In this document: positions 5,878 to 7,340 of the stretch, piece after piece
Layout: each line of letters opens with the position of its first letter
Position numbering within the stretch: position 1 is the stretch's first letter
Origin: Armatimonadota bacterium
GTDB taxonomy: Bacteria > Armatimonadota > JAAZEB01
Assembly: GCA_012841485.1 (NCBI GenBank)
Contig: DUUU01000361.1
Location: 1-7,340 of the forward strand
Length of the DNA stretch: 7,340 nucleotides
Reading direction: 5' to 3'
Made by a program: the position numbers and the translations under genes
Notes under the pieces: generated by a model
Seen by the model: only the letters and a program-made list of their open reading frames with translations
The model's database searches: none
Told to the model about the DNA's origin: nothing

Positions 5878-6648
5878 ATGCTGAAGATCACTTTCTTGGG
5901 CACGGGCACGTCTCATGGCGTGCCCGTGATCGGTTGCGATTGCCCCACGTGCACCTCCACCGATCCGCGCAACCACCGTACCCGCTGCTCCATCCTGGTG
6001 GAACAAAACGGCGCCTCCGTGCTGGTAGATACATCCCCCGAACTCCGGCTTCAAGCGATCCGCGTCGGCCTGAAGCACGTCGACGCCGTCCTCTTCACCC
6101 ACGCGCACGCCGATCATGTCTTTGGCCTGGACGACGTCCGACGCTTCAACGACCTGCAGGGCGGGGCGCTTCCCTGCTATGGCGATAGCACCACCCTGCG
6201 CGAGTTGCGCCGCATCTTCCGCTATGCCTTCGTGCCGACGCAGGCGGGCGGCGGGAAGCCCCGCCTGGAGCTTCGCCGGCTGGTACGCCCGAGCTTCAAT
6301 CTCCACGGCCTGGAAGTGCGCCCCTTGCGCGTGATGCACGGTCGGCTGCCAATCACCGGCTACCGCTTCGGCAATGCGGCGTATGTCACCGACGCCAGCT
6401 TCCTTCCCGAAGAGACGGAGGCGCAGTTGCAGGGCCTGGACCTGCTCATCCTGGACGCGCTGCGCCGCCGGCCACACGCGACTCACTTCAACCTGGAGCA
6501 GGCGCTGGAGGTGGTGGCGCGTCTCTCCCCGCGCCGCGCTCTCTTCACGCACCTCTGCCACGATCTGGAGCACGAGAGCACCAACGCGCAGCTCCCGGAT
6601 GGCATCCGCCTCGCGCATGATGGGCTGGTCGTCGACGTAGAGTCCTGA
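5878..6648 (+). CDS. PhnP-like metallo-beta-lactamase-fold phosphodiesterase
   Basis: This 256-residue protein belongs to the MBL-fold group that includes PhnP (phosphoribosyl 1,2-cyclic phosphate phosphodiesterase, C-P lyase pathway). Visible are FLGTGTSHGVPVIG (6-19), cysteines C20, C22 and C25 in CDCPTC, which match the structural zinc site of E. coli PhnP, and VDTSPELR (50-57). The catalytic metal motif is THAHADH (H75, H77, D79, H80), with further ligands H154 (VMHGRLPITGY), D172 (YVTDASF) and H225 (FTHLCHDLEH). HFNLEQAL (203-210) matches the PhnP HCDLNTVLAL region. No other phn genes are present, so the substrate may be another cyclic phosphate or phosphodiester. The ATG at 5878 follows TGGAG and gives the family start. 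The same frame stays open back to 5578, but that part lies inside the glycosyltransferase gene in another frame. Confidence 0.92.
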   Translation: MLKITFLGTGTSHGVPVIGCDCPTCTSTDPRNHRTRCSILVEQNGASVLVDTSPELRLQAIRVGLKHVDAVLFTHAHADHVFGLDDVRRFNDLQGGALPCYGDSTTLRELRRIFRYAFVPTQAGGGKPRLELRRLVRPSFNLHGLEVRPLRVMHGRLPITGYRFGNAAYVTDASFLPEETEAQLQGLDLLILDALRRRPHATHFNLEQALEVVARLSPRRALFTHLCHDLEHESTNAQLPDGIRLAHDGLVVDVES

Positions 6649-6649
6649 G

Positions 6650-6689
6650 CCAGCCTCCCGCGGGGCAAACCGGGCACGGCGGGGGCTGG
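6650..6689 (+). terminator. Candidate stem-loop directly after the PhnP-like gene
   Basis: CCAGCC-T-CCCGC (6650-6661) pairs with GCGGGGGCTGG (6679-6689), giving 11 bp with one bulged T. It starts two bases after the TGA at 6646-6648. No T-run follows, so it is either a terminator working without one or an mRNA 3'-end stabiliser. It lies between convergent genes and could act on both strands. Confidence 0.4.
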
Positions 6690-6693
6690 GAGG

Positions 6694-6771
6694 GGGAGTG
6701 CGTTGCGCGGGGAGCGATCCCCGCGCTGCTTGTGAGCAAAGCCCTGCCGGGCTGGGCCGGGCGACACTCCC
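6694..6771. repeat. Branched inverted-repeat element between convergent genes
   Basis: An outer seven-base pair stem (GGGAGTG 6694-6700 with CACTCCC 6765-6771) encloses two hairpins. One is a perfect nine-base stem, GCGCGGGGA/TCCCCGCGC (6705-6726), with a GCGA (GNRA-type) loop. The other is AGCCC/GGGCT (6740-6753) with a TGCC loop. The complete inverted repeats let it fold on either strand. It may be a dispersed intergenic repeat (REP-like), a bidirectional terminator or a structured RNA. No copy elsewhere in the window is obvious, so its repeat nature is untested. Confidence 0.4.
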
Positions 6772-6824
6772 TGCGGATCCGTGCCGATTGAGCCGGGCCC
6801 CCGCACCCTCCCCATCCGTCTCCT

Positions 6825-7340
6825 TCATCCGTGGTATGGATGTGCGGTTTGATGGAGGCGTTCCAGGAGTTCCTCTGTGCGCACGCGAGCGGCGAGCGTA
6901 TAGGCATCGCGTCCGCCATACACGAAGTGGAGATGCTCTCCCTGCTGGTAGCTGCCGCATGGGAAGACGCAATGGAGCGGGTCTGGGTCTCCCGGGCGCA
7001 GGGAGCGCTCATACTCTGTCTCCGGTACCAGAATGCGTTCGAGCGTGCCCGCGATGATCTCGGCCGGGTGTTCCGGAGTGAAGCGGCGAAAGTCGAGGAG
7101 GACCGCGTCGGCATTGTACTGGCGTGACCCCTCCAGGAGGCGGTTGCCGGTGTGATAGAGGGCGAGGTAACGCCCATCACCGAGCGGGATGGGAACCGAG
7201 CCGGCGCCCACCCACGAGTGCCGGCACTGCGCGTGGCCGGGAGCGCGGAGCACCCGTCCGCAGTTGCGCCACTCACCGGTGGGGGAGTCGCTTACCGCCA
7301 GCTCCATACAGAAGTCGGAGGGCTGGCCGACCATCGGACG
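6825..7340 (-). CDS. GH130-family glycoside phosphorylase/hydrolase, C-terminal part
   Basis: GH130 enzymes are five-bladed beta-propellers. Most known ones phosphorolyse beta-mannosides and release mannose 1-phosphate; some are beta-1,2-mannosidases. The frame is open from the window edge to the stop at 6825-6827 (171 residues visible; the propeller N terminus with the catalytic Asp is missing). Counting from the Met at 7334, family motifs in order are LAVSDSPTGEW (12-22), WVGAGSVPIPLGDGRYLALYHTG (41-63), NADAVLLDF, then the ILVPETEYER blade motif (P-E-x-x-Y-E-R in the family), HCVFPCGSYQQGEHLHFVYG and a final helix RTEELLERL. The YH of LALYHTG matches the family's conserved phosphate-site histidine. 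The position where phosphorylases usually have Lys (K-I-G-x-G) reads W-V-G-A-G. It is convergent with the PhnP-like gene. The Met at 7334 is internal. Subfamily and substrate cannot be assigned. Confidence 0.88.
   Translation of the reverse strand, partial: RPMVGQPSDFCMELAVSDSPTGEWRNCGRVLRAPGHAQCRHSWVGAGSVPIPLGDGRYLALYHTGNRLLEGSRQYNADAVLLDFRRFTPEHPAEIIAGTLERILVPETEYERSLRPGDPDPLHCVFPCGSYQQGEHLHFVYGGRDAYTLAARVRTEELLERLHQTAHPYHG

Noticed and set aside
6694..6771. tRNA-like unit: 78 bases closed by a seven-base stem
   Set aside because: There is no T-loop sequence, no recognisable anticodon arm of the right size and only two internal hairpins; only the outer dimensions resemble a tRNA.
5833..6972. 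Long minus-strand open frame across the PhnP-like gene and the following spacer
   Set aside because: It is antisense to a gene with intact metal-site motifs, crosses the hairpin region, overlaps the GH130 gene in another frame and shows no recognisable product.

Overview
The window is a GC-rich bacterial chromosome segment, roughly two thirds G+C by eye. Genes are closely spaced and most have clear purine-rich ribosome binding sites. Five of the nine genes belong to recognisable families. Sugar handling dominates: a galactose-1-phosphate uridylyltransferase, a secreted beta-helix protein with a carbohydrate-binding front end, a polyprenyl-phosphate glycosyltransferase and a GH130-family enzyme. 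Nothing suggests phage, plasmid, IS element or CRISPR. Large secreted beta-helix proteins, GH130 enzymes and a solitary secretion-ATPase-like domain would fit a polysaccharide-using member of a less-studied phylum such as Armatimonadota, Planctomycetota or Chloroflexota. This is a guess from gene style, not a demonstrated assignment.

Layout. Positions 1-890 (+) hold the 3' part of galT, cut by the window edge. A 114-residue protein follows at 949-1293 (+) and resembles the non-catalytic N-terminal domain of GspE/PilB secretion ATPases. At 1344-3770 (+) lies an 808-residue exported protein: signal peptide, CBM-like jelly roll, pectate-lyase-like beta-helix start, an apparent Ig-like insertion, then the main beta-helix. 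A 228-base gap (3771-3998) carries overlapping hairpins, one of them terminator-like. From 3999 to 5762 (+) four genes run in a tight series: two unrecognised small proteins (68 and 83 residues, one base apart), a glutaredoxin-like protein with a CSEC motif, and a membrane-anchored GT2 glycosyltransferase of the GtrB/DPM1 type. A 115-base gap that can be drawn as a three-way junction precedes a PhnP-like metallo-beta-lactamase-fold phosphodiesterase at 5878-6648 (+). The last gene, on the minus strand (6825 to beyond 7340), is the C-terminal part of a GH130 glycoside phosphorylase/hydrolase. The 176 bases between these convergent genes are almost entirely inverted repeats.

How the genes may fit together. 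The secreted beta-helix protein could bind or cleave an external polysaccharide. GH130 could process the resulting (probably mannose-containing) oligosaccharides, and GalT would pass galactose 1-phosphate into the UDP-sugar pool. The GT2 enzyme uses nucleotide sugars to charge a lipid carrier for cell-surface glycosylation. This is inference from co-location; only the 3999-5762 series has spacing that argues for a shared transcript. I see no clear undescribed multi-gene system. The best leads are the solitary GspE-N-like domain, the Ig insertion in the beta-helix, the small-protein/glutaredoxin series, and three structured intergenic elements.
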